A stretch of 64,000 nt of DNA from JAFMJV01 sp963814315 (GCA_963814315.1 CAWFCG010000003.1:806001-870000), one strand, 5' to 3'. Positions 52,177-60,366 are shown, counted from the first letter of the stretch. The notes: a model not told the origin generated them from the letters alone. A program made the numbers and translations.

Positions 52177-52875
52177 CTACAGCCAGTTGGTGGCGACTTC
52201 ACCCCAGCCGCGCATCGACCAGCCCTGCAGCACTTCGTCGACGATGCGCTCCGCGAATTCGGCGTCGAGCACTCCACCGAACATCAGACGCCAGTACACC
52301 GGTCCCACCAGCATCTCCGCGGCCACATCCGGCTGTACGTCCGGCCTCAGGTCACCACGGCGCACCCCGCGGGCGAGCACCCGCGCGACCTCGTCGCGAC
52401 GCGCCTGTCCGACAGCAGCCCTGAACGGGTCCCCCAACTCGGGATTGCGCGCGATCTCCGAGAGCAACTCGCGGATGACCGGACCGAAATCCGTCTCCGT
52501 CAGTGCGCGCATGGACGCCAGCACCGTCGCCAACAGCTCCGTACGCGTGTCGCCCACGTCTGGCACTGCGATGTGCGGCGTCGCCAGTTCGAGCAGGACT
52601 TCCTGGGCGAGCGCCTGTTTGGAGGGCCAGTGGCGATAGATGGTCGCCTTACCCACGTTGGCCCGGGTCGCCACATGCTCCATGCGGATCTTGTCGAAGC
52701 CATCCTCAAGCAGCAGCTCCCGGAACGCCCGCGTGATGCTCCGATGGGCCCGCACACTCCTGGGCCGGCCTTGCTTGCCTACGTTCGGGACATGAACGGG
52801 CGCGGTCTCGCGTGCGATGAGCTCGTCCAGCAGGTCTGGCACGGAATTGCCAGAGCCGCCTGCATCCAGGGGCAC
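52177..52875 (-). CDS. TetR-family transcriptional repressor
   Basis: 232 residues. After a 40-residue N-terminal arm (VPLDAGGSGNSVPDLLDELI) the TetR_N HTH reads ITRAFRELLLEDGFDKIRME, HVATRANVGKATIYRHWPSK; the ligand-binding domain follows, all helical, with VIRELLSEIARNPELGDPFR and WRLMFGGVLDAEFAERIVDE. Start is GTG 52875, 6 nt after a TATACT -10 box. A palindrome inside its promoter indicates autorepression. Divergent from the small gene at 53047, which is a likely second target. The ligand is unknown. Confidence 0.9.
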   Translation of the reverse strand: MPLDAGGSGNSVPDLLDELIARETAPVHVPNVGKQGRPRSVRAHRSITRAFRELLLEDGFDKIRMEHVATRANVGKATIYRHWPSKQALAQEVLLELATPHIAVPDVGDTRTELLATVLASMRALTETDFGPVIRELLSEIARNPELGDPFRAAVGQARRDEVARVLARGVRRGDLRPDVQPDVAAEMLVGPVYWRLMFGGVLDAEFAERIVDEVLQGWSMRGWGEVATNWL

Positions 52876-52881
52876 CCGTGC

Positions 52882-52911
52882 AGTATATGAGACGTTGCGT
52901 CTCGTTCGCAA
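52882..52911 (-). promoter_or_regulatory. Autoregulated TetR promoter with operator
   Basis: Minus strand: -35 TTGCGA (52911-52906), 18-bp spacer, -10 TATACT (52887-52882), leaderless start GTG 52875. The spacer holds the perfect palindrome GAGACG-TTG-CGTCTC (52889-52903). A second inverted repeat, GTTGCG at 52894-52899 with CGCAAC at 52907-52912, overlaps it. Confidence 0.7.
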
Positions 52912-53046
52912 CCTATTCGCAACCGGATAACGATACGGACCGTATTGCAAGTCACTCCGACGTGATGTACGCTACGCATCGGGTCGAAACACCAGCCGTG
53001 CTCGATCCACCGAAGATGCCAGCCAACAGTCAACCAGGAGGTTGAG

Positions 53047-53325
53047 ATGTCCCACACCAATATCCCCGGGGTCGCAGCCACGTCTGCGCCCATCCTCAGC
53101 GAACGTGACAACTCGCGAGCGGTCGAGCTCATCGAGCGGGCCGAACGGTCCGCTCCCTACTGCCTTTGTGGCCGGCACATGATCGCTGTCGCGGACGACC
53201 ACAGCGTCTGGATGGAGTGCTCCAGCCGGAGCCAGCCGTCGACCGGTCTCAGCGGCCTCATCTCGCGCCTCACAGCCTTCGGCCACACCCGCCGCCTGAT
53301 CATGGACCTGCCCTCCGCCGTCTAG
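53047..53325 (+). CDS. Small protein of unknown function
   Basis: 92 residues; no family recognised. The N-terminus is flexible (MSHTNIPGVAATSAPILSER), a helix follows (DNSRAVELIERAERSA), then a CxC-x(n)-C region, APYCLCGRHMIAVADDHSVW and MECSSRSQPS, that could bind a metal through three Cys and a His. A strong aggagg site 6 nt before ATG 53047 supports translation. Divergent from tetR and probably controlled by it. Confidence 0.65.
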   Translation: MSHTNIPGVAATSAPILSERDNSRAVELIERAERSAPYCLCGRHMIAVADDHSVWMECSSRSQPSTGLSGLISRLTAFGHTRRLIMDLPSAV

Positions 53326-53427
53326 CGGCACCACTACATACGAGAGCGAACGGGGACGGTTTCCTCCACCTCCTCCGCCGGACCCGGTCGTCTCTCCCAC
53401 AGCCCGTCAGGGACTCCGCTCAACCAA

Positions 53428-53562
53428 CCGGCCTGCTACTCCCTTAGCAGGCCGGCGAGTGGACCCGGCGGGCTGTTCTTCTGTCTGGCTAGTACCTTCG
53501 CGTGGGTGCGAAGCATCCGAAGCCAGACAAGACTGAACCCCTCCGAACCATTCGGAGGGGTT
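53428..53562 (+). ncRNA. Candidate structured small RNA with three hairpins
   Basis: Three strong hairpins in 135 nt. First: CCGGCCTGCTA (53428-53438) with TAGCAGGCCGG (53445-53455), 11 bp, loop 6. Second: GTCTGGCT (53483-53490) with AGCCAGAC (53521-53528), enclosing CTTCGC/GCGAAG (53496-53501, 53508-53513). Third: a terminator at 53536-53562. The gap between the small gene and tRNA-Lys has no reading frame. Direction is a guess; a plus-strand transcript would end at the terminator. The first hairpin alone could also end the small gene. Confidence 0.4.
53536..53562. terminator. Hairpin terminator beside tRNA-Lys
   Basis: Perfect 12-bp stem AACCCCTCCGAA (53536-53547) with TTCGGAGGGGTT (53551-53562), 3-nt loop, followed by TTGTG on the plus strand. 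On the minus strand it lies just after the tRNA 3' end, so it can serve both sides. Confidence 0.85.
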
Positions 53563-53580
53563 TGTGATGGGGTCGGGGGT

Positions 53581-53655
53581 TGGTGAGCCGCGAAGGATTC
53601 GAACCTTCAACCTAGTGATTAAGAGTCACTTGCTCTACCGTTGAGCTAGCGGCCC
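53581..53655 (-). tRNA. tRNA-Lys(CTT), CCA encoded
   Basis: Cloverleaf on the minus strand: acceptor GGGCCGC/GCGGCTC (one G-U), D arm GCTC/GAGC, anticodon stem AGTGA/TCACT with loop CTCTTAA (anticodon CTT, reading AAG), variable AGGTT, T arm GAAGG-TTCGAAT-CCTTC, discriminator A and a genomically encoded CCA at 53583-53581. Confidence 0.96.
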
Positions 53656-53878
53656 ACGACCCCAAGACTGTAGCAAATCTCGGCAAGTCGCAAGGAATGC
53701 GCTTGGGACACCGATGAGATCGAACAGGAGCCTGCCACGTCAGACACGCCACGCCGGTCCTTCCTGATCGCGTCTCGGTCGCCCCGGATGCCGAAGATGT
53801 GCGAGCCTACGCGCAGCATCAGGGTCCCTGTGGGCGGTTCTCCAGACTGTCACAGTCGGGCATCACAGTAGAGGTCGC

Positions 53879-55477
53879 ATGATTCGTCGTCACACCCCCA
53901 GCCGCGATCATCGTCGCTCGAGTCGCGATCTCGGCGCAGCGCTGGTCATGCTCGTCTGCCTGGCCGTCGTGCTACCGGGTGCCACCGCAGCCCAGGAAGC
54001 GACAGCAGCCCAGGAAGCCAGCTTCACCGACCAGCAGGTCAACCAGCGTTGGCAGCTGCTGAGCTATCGGGACGCGGAGGGCGATATCCAGACGGTGCCG
54101 GCAGGTGTCGGCGCCACCATCCAGCTGTGGGCCGGGAATGCGTCTGGAGCAGCGGCCTGCAGCACCTTCGAGTCGAGCTTCAACGCCTCGGCGCCACCAG
54201 CCATCTACTTCGACCCACCGGCCATCGAACGGTTCACCTGCGATCCGGCCAGCGAGGCCTTCGACGATGTCTTCTACCAGAACCTCGCCGCGACCACGTC
54301 GGCGCTCGTGTCAGACTCGATCATGACTCTTCGCAATGAGATCGACGAACCACTGATGACGCTCACTCGCGCCGTCATCGACCAGGATCCCACCGTGGCT
54401 CGCTGGGAGCTGGCACGCATCGGAAGCCAGGACGGCACCATCGAACCGGTCATCCAGGGCCTGGACCCGTGGCTGGAGTTCCTCCGTGGTGGACATGTGG
54501 TCGGCAGCACCGGCTGCGGCTCGTTCCTGGGTTCATACCAGATCTTTGATGGCACCATGCGCGTCAGCGATGTCGCCTATCGGCTGGAGGGTTGTACCGA
54601 GAGCGCGCAACGACAGGCTGAACTGATGGTGGAGACGCTCTCGGACATCACCGATTTCGAGGTGCTCCCGGCGGGCATGTCACTCGAGGATGACGCGGGT
54701 CGCACGCGACTCGCACTGGTGCCGGCGATCGATATGGCGGCACGGACGTGGACCCCCACCGAGATCCTCGATACGAACGGTGAGGTCGCCTTCGATGAAG
54801 CGAGCCTGGCCACCTCCACCGTCAAGTTCCAGGGCCGTGCCACCGAGGGCCATACCGCCTGCGGGGCGTTCGATGGGTTGGGCCTGAGCTCGGGCTTGGC
54901 GCTCAGCACCTCCGAGTTGACGCTGAAGGGCAAGCCCTGTGCCAAGAAGAGCCCCTTCCGGGCGGTCGAAGGGGCCTTCCTCAAGGCCTTGGAGGACACC
55001 TCTTCGCACGCCCTGCGCGGCTCGGAGCTGGAACTCAAGGACGTCAACGGCGTCACCCTCATGCGACTGCAGCCGCAAGCCGACCTGGTGGGCACCACAT
55101 GGGTCGTCACCCATCTCAACGGCAACTTGCGTGGCAAGGTCAACCAGGTGGCGGTGGTGCCTGAGACCGTGGTCAGCGCGACCTTCGACGAATTCGGATC
55201 GGTCATCGGTGACACTGGTGCTGGCAGCGACTACTACACGGCGGGCTACCGGTCGCCGGCCGCTTCCTCCATCGTCATCGAGGACCTCGATGTCAACGGC
55301 ACGTTCTGCAAGGGCAAGCGGGCCCAGGGCCGCGCCTGCAAACAGGAAGCCCTCTTCCTCGACCGACTCGGACGTGCCGACACCTTCATCCCCAGCGAGA
55401 CCGATCTGCTACTGCTCCAAGGCTCGCGCCCGCTGATCTGGTTCGCGCCCGAAGCTGCCGGCGCTGCCGCCGGGTAG
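53879..55477 (+). CDS. Secreted protein with four META/HslJ-like repeats
   Basis: 532 residues. An N-terminal signal (AALVMLVCLAVVLPGATAAQ, cleavage near residue 38) precedes four META-like repeats starting near residues 57, 174, 289 and 406 at a period of about 116. Each begins with a Trp motif (RWQLLSYRDA, RWELARIGSQ, TWTPTEILDT, TWVVTHLNGN), has a GC/AC-x-F turn (STGCGSFLGSY, TACGAFDGL) with a second Cys, and ends in L-x-L strand pairs. META domains occur in the heat-shock protein HslJ and in proteinase-inhibitor-like envelope proteins. It presumably acts outside the membrane; function is unknown. Confidence 0.75.
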   Translation: MIRRHTPSRDHRRSSRDLGAALVMLVCLAVVLPGATAAQEATAAQEASFTDQQVNQRWQLLSYRDAEGDIQTVPAGVGATIQLWAGNASGAAACSTFESSFNASAPPAIYFDPPAIERFTCDPASEAFDDVFYQNLAATTSALVSDSIMTLRNEIDEPLMTLTRAVIDQDPTVARWELARIGSQDGTIEPVIQGLDPWLEFLRGGHVVGSTGCGSFLGSYQIFDGTMRVSDVAYRLEGCTESAQRQAELMVETLSDITDFEVLPAGMSLEDDAGRTRLALVPAIDMAARTWTPTEILDTNGEVAFDEASLATSTVKFQGRATEGHTACGAFDGLGLSSGLALSTSELTLKGKPCAKKSPFRAVEGAFLKALEDTSSHALRGSELELKDVNGVTLMRLQPQADLVGTTWVVTHLNGNLRGKVNQVAVVPETVVSATFDEFGSVIGDTGAGSDYYTAGYRSPAASSIVIEDLDVNGTFCKGKRAQGRACKQEALFLDRLGRADTFIPSETDLLLLQGSRPLIWFAPEAAGAAAG

Positions 55478-55526
55478 CACCGCCGTCCGATAGCGCTGGC
55501 CTCCGGGCATTGGCGTCAAGGTGGCA

Positions 55527-56978
55527 CTACTCCCCTGGCCCGCCAAGAGCGTCGTCGCGGTAGGCACGCGTGACGGAGAGATCGACGGCCGTCGAGACTG
55601 GATCAGGACCACTACCCGGTGTCGCCTGGAAGTGGAACTCGAAGCGACGCAGGCGTGACAAGGGCATCAAGGCGATGGCCTGCAACAGCAGCGTCGCCAT
55701 GAGGATGCCGTCGAACGCCCACAGCTCAGCGGCGGCGGCGCCGATGAGGGCACCGATGATCTGACCCAACGCCAGGAAGACACTGTAGAGGCCCATGATG
55801 GCGCCGCGGTCAGCCGGGAACGACTCGGACATGTCTGCCAGCAGACCCAACGCCGCCGGCGTAGCGCCCGCGATCAGGAACAGCCCCACGCCAAGTCCGG
55901 CGATGCTCGGCGTCCGCACCAGCGGCGACGCATCGCCACTGTGGTTGAGCAGCAATGCCGACACCACGAAGACGGCGCCGCCGACGATGCCGTAGAAGAT
56001 GATGGTCGTGCGCCGTAGCGAGACGAATCGGCCGCCCCAATAGACGAGACCGGCGAAGAACACCACGCCGCCCAGCAGGAACGCGGCGGTCACCAACAGA
56101 GGATCCAAGCCGCCCACCAGCGACTGACTGGCGAAACGCGGGTCGGGCGTTCGCACCAGCTGGAACAGCGTCTGCGACGTGTAAAGGCCGAGTCCGGCGT
56201 TGAGCGCGATCCACGTCGGTGCCAGCAGCCAGACGCGCGAACGCCGTAGCAGTCGCCGGTAGTGCGTCCAGCCCCGTGGCCCCTGCCTGACCGAAAGCGT
56301 TCGGGCTTCGATATCGGGTACGGCGAACCGGAACAGCAGGAGCGCACTCACATAGACCAGTCCATTGGCGAGGAATGCGGCCGGGCCCAGGACCGTCCAC
56401 ACCGGCCCGGCGACGCCGAAGCCCGCCGCCAGACCGGCGATGGTGGCGGCCTCGAAGCGCGCCGAGGCACGGCCACGCAGGCGCTCGTCACCGCTGGTCA
56501 CGACCGCGATGAACCCCAACACCGACGGCACGCTGGCGGCGGTGGAGGCTCCCTCCAGTAGGCGCGTCAGCCCCAGCAGCGGCAAGCTGCCGGCGAGGAC
56601 GGGGATGGCGAGACCGATGGAGCCAGCCAGCTGCACCTCGGCGGTCAACGCCGTGAGCAGCACGGCCACGAAACCGAAGACGGGCCCCACCTGCATGACC
56701 CGATGGTGGCCGATCCGATCCGAGAGCAGACCGAACGGTGGCGAGAGCATGAGTTCGGCGGCGAAGAACAGCGCCGTCAGCAGGCCGATGACCGCAGGCC
56801 CGACCGGCGGGCCCCCGTACGACTCAAGGTCAGCCAGGTAGAAGATCAACAGGGCGCCGGTCAACCCGGTCGCGAAGCGCAGTGCGAAGGTGGCGCTGGC
56901 CACCGCCGAGATGCCGCGTTCCGCAGGCGCCTTCACAGTGGTCACAGCCGACACGATATGCTCGGGCCGTGGATCCAT
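55527..56978 (-). CDS. Major facilitator superfamily transporter
   Basis: 483 residues with about 12 hydrophobic segments. The loop 2-3 motif is PFGLLSDRIGHHRVMQVG, the MFS GxLxDRxGrr signature, and segment 5 reads GLAAGFGVAGPVWTVLGPAA (motif C-like). Segment 11 region: ALGLLADMSESFPADRGAIM. Start ATG 56978 (MDPRPEHIVSAVTTV). Likely a drug or metabolite exporter; the substrate is unknown. The start region overlaps that of the divergent gene, so their 5' ends are mutually antisense. Confidence 0.9.
   Translation of the reverse strand: MDPRPEHIVSAVTTVKAPAERGISAVASATFALRFATGLTGALLIFYLADLESYGGPPVGPAVIGLLTALFFAAELMLSPPFGLLSDRIGHHRVMQVGPVFGFVAVLLTALTAEVQLAGSIGLAIPVLAGSLPLLGLTRLLEGASTAASVPSVLGFIAVVTSGDERLRGRASARFEAATIAGLAAGFGVAGPVWTVLGPAAFLANGLVYVSALLLFRFAVPDIEARTLSVRQGPRGWTHYRRLLRRSRVWLLAPTWIALNAGLGLYTSQTLFQLVRTPDPRFASQSLVGGLDPLLVTAAFLLGGVVFFAGLVYWGGRFVSLRRTTIIFYGIVGGAVFVVSALLLNHSGDASPLVRTPSIAGLGVGLFLIAGATPAALGLLADMSESFPADRGAIMGLYSVFLALGQIIGALIGAAAAELWAFDGILMATLLLQAIALMPLSRLRRFEFHFQATPGSGPDPVSTAVDLSVTRAYRDDALGGPGE
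56957..56962 (+). promoter_or_regulatory. -10 box TATGCT of the GT-like gene
   Basis: TATGCT ends 6 nt before GTG 56969, again the leaderless spacing. It lies immediately downstream (on the minus strand) of the MFS start codon, so the two genes overlap head to head. Confidence 0.4.
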
Positions 56979-57964
56979 CAGGCGTGCCCCCGTCGATCGT
57001 GACACTCGCCCAAGAGCGGGTCGCTGCGCGAGCCGTCGGTGATTGGGGCTCGGCCGACGCCATCAAGCTCCAGATCGAGGCCGCCGGCTGGCGCATCATC
57101 GACGACGGCGACCGATTCGAACTGGAGCCGGCGTGGCCAGCGGACGTCATCGAGGATGGACAGACGTTCTACGGAGCGGTCGGGTCGGTGCCCTCGCGGC
57201 TGGCTGAGCCGGCGGGCGAGTGGGCCACGGTCGTCGTCATCGCCGGGCCTGACCAGACGCCGACGGCACTGGCGCCTCTGGCCGCGCACAGCCCTGCAGG
57301 AACCCAGGTCGTGGTCGTCTGCGAGGGCGCGGACGCTGTCGCTGGCCCCGCTGATGAGATCATCCGCACGGCAGGCCCGTTCAGCCCCGGGGAGGCGCTG
57401 ATGGCCGCGCTGCGGCGCGCCAGCGGCGCCGTCATCGTGGTGCTGGGAGCAGCCCTCGAACCCGTGGCTGACCTCATCAGCCCACTCACGGGAGCATTGG
57501 CTGACCCCACGGTGGCCATCGTGGGCGCGGCCGGCCTGCGATCGGCCGATCTGCACCACTACCGACCGGCAGCCGCGGGCGATGTCACAGTCCTGCGTTC
57601 AGGCTGCTACGCGTTTCGGCGGGCCGACGCCATCACCCGTGGCGCCATCGACACTCGCCTCCGGCTGCCTGACAGCTTGGCGGCCTGGCTGAGTCTGGCC
57701 CTGCGAGATGAAGGCGAAGCCACGCCGGCACGTCGCGCCGTGGCCCTGGACTTGCCCCTCGCGGCGCTGAGGGAGGCGCCTGTCCCCTCCGCTGAGGATG
57801 CTCGCCGTGCGCGCCGGGACCGCTATCGCATCGCGGATCGCTTCGGTGGGCGCGACTGGCTGGCGGCTGAGCTGCCACCAGAAGGGCGCCTCGTAGGTGA
57901 TGGGGCTGATGGCCACGACGACCACGATGACCCCGATGAGGGTGGCCACACCACCCCAGCGTAG
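56969..57964 (+). CDS. CysS-tail/glycosyltransferase-like fusion protein
   Basis: 331 residues. The first 45 (PPSIVTLAQERVAARAVGDW, GSADAIKLQIEAAGWRIIDD) match the C-terminal helix pair of cysteinyl-tRNA synthetase. Residues about 75-290 look like a GT-A (family 2-like) domain: VVVIAGPDQTPTALAPLAAH, ALRRASGAVIVVLGAALEPV, VAIVGAAGLRSADLHHYRPA and RSGCYAFRRADAI. The C-terminal 30 residues are acidic and His-rich. GTG 56969 is preferred for its -10 spacing; GTG 56984 is possible. Its last 366 bp lie opposite the end of the rhomboid gene. Confidence 0.65.
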   Translation: MDPSGVPPSIVTLAQERVAARAVGDWGSADAIKLQIEAAGWRIIDDGDRFELEPAWPADVIEDGQTFYGAVGSVPSRLAEPAGEWATVVVIAGPDQTPTALAPLAAHSPAGTQVVVVCEGADAVAGPADEIIRTAGPFSPGEALMAALRRASGAVIVVLGAALEPVADLISPLTGALADPTVAIVGAAGLRSADLHHYRPAAAGDVTVLRSGCYAFRRADAITRGAIDTRLRLPDSLAAWLSLALRDEGEATPARRAVALDLPLAALREAPVPSAEDARRARRDRYRIADRFGGRDWLAAELPPEGRLVGDGADGHDDHDDPDEGGHTTPA

Positions 57965-59128
57965 GGGCCTGCTGCGCGCGCTCGGATCGGGCGGCGGACC
58001 GGTGGGCGTCACGGGGTCACGCGATGGCCGCGTCCAGAACGTGCCCGACGTCACCCCAGTCGGCACCAGCAGGAAGCCCAGCGCCGCACCCGCCAGCAGG
58101 CCACCGACATGGGCGGCGTTATCGATGCCGGGGATGCTGATGCCGATGAACAGGTTGATGCCGATGAGCATGCCGATCTGCGCGGTCATGTTGCGCGCAT
58201 GCCGCGTCAGCGCCGGCTTGTGCACGCGGTCAGCCACCAGGAGGGCCCCGAACAGGCCGAAGACGGCGCCGCTGGCGCCCACGGCTGGGTTGACTGACGT
58301 GGCGTAGCTGGCCGCGGAGCCGGCCGCGGCGCACACGAGGTAGATGCCCAGGAAGCGCCCGGGACCGTAGAGCGTCTCGACCATCGGGCCGATGATCCAG
58401 AGCGCGTACATGTTGAAGCCGAGGTGGATGATGGAACCGTGCACCAGCGCTACCGTCAGCAGGCGCCAATACTCATGGGCGTTGTAGACGGCGCTCTTGT
58501 CCAGCCACAAGAGCAGCTCCAGGTCGCTGGGCTGGCCATCCGGTGTCTGGGTGAAGAGCAGTGCGAGGCTGATGATGCTGGTGACCGCGATGATGGCGTA
58601 GGTGACCACCGGTTGGGCCATGCCGTTGGCTCGAGTGCGGCTGAAGGCTCGTTCTGCGCTGCCATCATCACCCAGCTGCTTGCTCAGCCAGCCGATGCGG
58701 GACTGGAGCTCGGCCTGCTCCGAGGCGGGTGCCCGTCGAGCCGCCTCACGATAGGCGCGTGCCGCGCCGGGAACGTCATCTGTTCGCACGCGCGCGGCAG
58801 CCAGCGCCTTCCAGGCTCGCCAGGTGAGCACATTCTCGGGCGCCTGGGTGGCCGAGATCCAGGCCTGCAGCGCTGCCGGTTCCTGATCTAGGCGATAGCG
58901 GCACTCGGCCAGCCCCAGCAGCGCCGCGGTGTGGAGGACCGGATCGTCGTTGCCCACGACACGTGAGAAGGTGCCCGCACCAAGGTCCCAGTCGCCCTGG
59001 TCGGCCAACACCTGCGCACGCTTGAGCAGCTCGACCGCGACATCACTGTCGAGCGGACCGGGCCGTCCTGGGTCGGGGAAGGAAGATGGCGCGGGGGTAC
59101 CGCCCCAGCCGGGGGATCGATCTGGCAT
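57599..59128 (-). CDS. TPR-rhomboid intramembrane serine protease
   Basis: 509 residues. The first about 170 are helical repeats (LLKRAQVLADQGDWDLGAGT, AALLGLAECRYRLDQEPAAL), TPR-like. A rhomboid domain follows: HLGFNMYALWIIGPMVE after the first helix, catalytic Ser286 in VGASGAVFGLFGALLV and His340 in NAAHVGGLLAGAALGFLLVP. It cleaves transmembrane substrates within the membrane. The last about 85 residues after TM7 are basic, low in hydrophobicity and antisense to the GT-like gene, so the authentic stop near 57870 may have been lost. ATG 59128 gives MPDRSPGWGG. Confidence 0.87.
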   Translation of the reverse strand: MPDRSPGWGGTPAPSSFPDPGRPGPLDSDVAVELLKRAQVLADQGDWDLGAGTFSRVVGNDDPVLHTAALLGLAECRYRLDQEPAALQAWISATQAPENVLTWRAWKALAAARVRTDDVPGAARAYREAARRAPASEQAELQSRIGWLSKQLGDDGSAERAFSRTRANGMAQPVVTYAIIAVTSIISLALLFTQTPDGQPSDLELLLWLDKSAVYNAHEYWRLLTVALVHGSIIHLGFNMYALWIIGPMVETLYGPGRFLGIYLVCAAAGSAASYATSVNPAVGASGAVFGLFGALLVADRVHKPALTRHARNMTAQIGMLIGINLFIGISIPGIDNAAHVGGLLAGAALGFLLVPTGVTSGTFWTRPSRDPVTPTGPPPDPSARSRPLRWGGVATLIGVIVVVVAISPITYEAPFWWQLSRQPVAPTEAIRDAIAVPARTASILSGGDRRLPQRREGQVQGHGATCRRGFAFISQGQTQPGRQAVRQPEASVDGATGDGVGPPKRVAA

Positions 59129-59174
59129 CTCGGCTGACTCTACCCGGCTCGCGCCGATGTGACCGGCAATGACC

Positions 59175-59858
59175 TCATCGCTCCAGGTCCATGGCAAGCT
59201 GATCCCGCGCCGCAGGGCTCGAACGCCGGCTTCTTGGGGGCCTGGCCTGGAGCGGTCGCGTGGGCCGGCCCACGCCGGGCGCCAGCAACGGCTCACCGAT
59301 ACCCGCCGCGAGCTGTTCGGCCAACGGCCACCAATCATGGTCCTCGGTGACGCTTGAGGCAGCCGTGATGATGAGCCGTTCACGTGGCACCAGCCGTGGC
59401 AGGCGCTCGTCGAGGATGGACTCGATCTCATCGCGGAACCGATCGCTGGTCGATCGGACGCCATCGGCCCGGATCTCTACGTCCGGCGTCAGGCGGACCA
59501 CGAGGTCATACGTACCCGACCAGCGCCGGACGAGCGGCTCGATGTCGAAGGGATCCTCGCCCCCACCGGCACGCAGGTAGTAAGCGAAGTTGTCCATGAC
59601 GCCACGGTCGGTGACGAGGCAGTCGGCATTGCGCGACAGCTCCAGCTCCCGGCGGATCTGCGAGGTGAGGACCCACAGTTGCGCCTCGCACGTGGCGCCC
59701 TCGTTGATGCCCAGCGGGTTGTCACGGACCACCTCCCGCGCGAAGTCCACCGATCGACCCGCGCGCTGGATGACGCTGGCGAAGGCCAGGGCGGCAGTCG
59801 TCTTGCGGATCCCATGAGAACCGATGAAAGCGATCTTTGCGTTACGCGGCCAGGACAC
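59175..59858 (-). CDS. P-loop NTPase/kinase-like protein
   Basis: 227 residues resembling the AAA_28/nucleoside-kinase-like ATPases. The P-loop is FIGSHGIRKTTAALAFASVI (residues 13-20), with Arg where Gly precedes Lys in the usual GxxGxGKT; Lys19 and Thr20 remain. CLVTDRGVMDNFAYYLRAGG is a DR-x-x-x-D segment like that of NadR/deoxynucleoside kinases, and VVRLTPDVEI a later strand. The C-terminal 50 residues are basic and variable. It lies 46 bp upstream of the rhomboid gene; no functional link is evident. Confidence 0.7.
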   Translation of the reverse strand: MSWPRNAKIAFIGSHGIRKTTAALAFASVIQRAGRSVDFAREVVRDNPLGINEGATCEAQLWVLTSQIRRELELSRNADCLVTDRGVMDNFAYYLRAGGGEDPFDIEPLVRRWSGTYDLVVRLTPDVEIRADGVRSTSDRFRDEIESILDERLPRLVPRERLIITAASSVTEDHDWWPLAEQLAAGIGEPLLAPGVGRPTRPLQARPPRSRRSSPAARDQLAMDLER

Positions 59859-59988
59859 CCACCGATGCTACTGGGTCCGACCCATGACCACATCGTCCGA
59901 GGCGAGCCGACTCCGGTCTTGACCGTACCTCTATGCTTCGCGTGGCGCCCCGGGGGGCTTGGCTCGTCGCCACACCGGAGGTCTCACG

Positions 59989-60366
59989 ATGGCCGAACAC
60001 TCCAACGCCACGCTCGTCCGCAGGGCCATGGACGCGATGAACACCGAGGATATGTCAGTCCTTGACACGCTCATCGCCGACGACATCGCCTGGCACTACA
60101 TCGGCGCAGCCGAGCCCCTTCGCGGCAAGGCCACCATGACCCAGTCCATGGCCGCGGGCAACCGCGACTACACCATCACCGTGGAGGTCCACGACGTCAC
60201 CGCCAGCGACGACCATGTCGTGGCGCTGGTGAAGGCGCATGCGGTGCGTGGTGACCACACGCTCGACTACGACACGGCCGAGATCTTCCACGTTCGTGGC
60301 GATCGGATCACCGAGCGCTGGGCATTCTCCGACGACACCGCCCAAATCGTGGCGTTCTTTGCCTAG
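59989..60366 (+). CDS. NTF2-like (SnoaL-type) small protein
   Basis: 125 residues with the NTF2/SnoaL cone fold: NATLVRRAMDAMNTEDMSVL, DTLIADDIAWHYIGAAEPLR, then the alternating strands VVALVKAHAVRGDHTLDYDT and AEIFHVRGDRITERWAFSDD. Members include small isomerases, cyclases and ligand carriers. The catalytic residues are too variable to assign a reaction. ATG 59989 has ggagg 7 nt upstream. Convergent with pgm across 20 bp. Confidence 0.85.
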   Translation: MAEHSNATLVRRAMDAMNTEDMSVLDTLIADDIAWHYIGAAEPLRGKATMTQSMAAGNRDYTITVEVHDVTASDDHVVALVKAHAVRGDHTLDYDTAEIFHVRGDRITERWAFSDDTAQIVAFFA

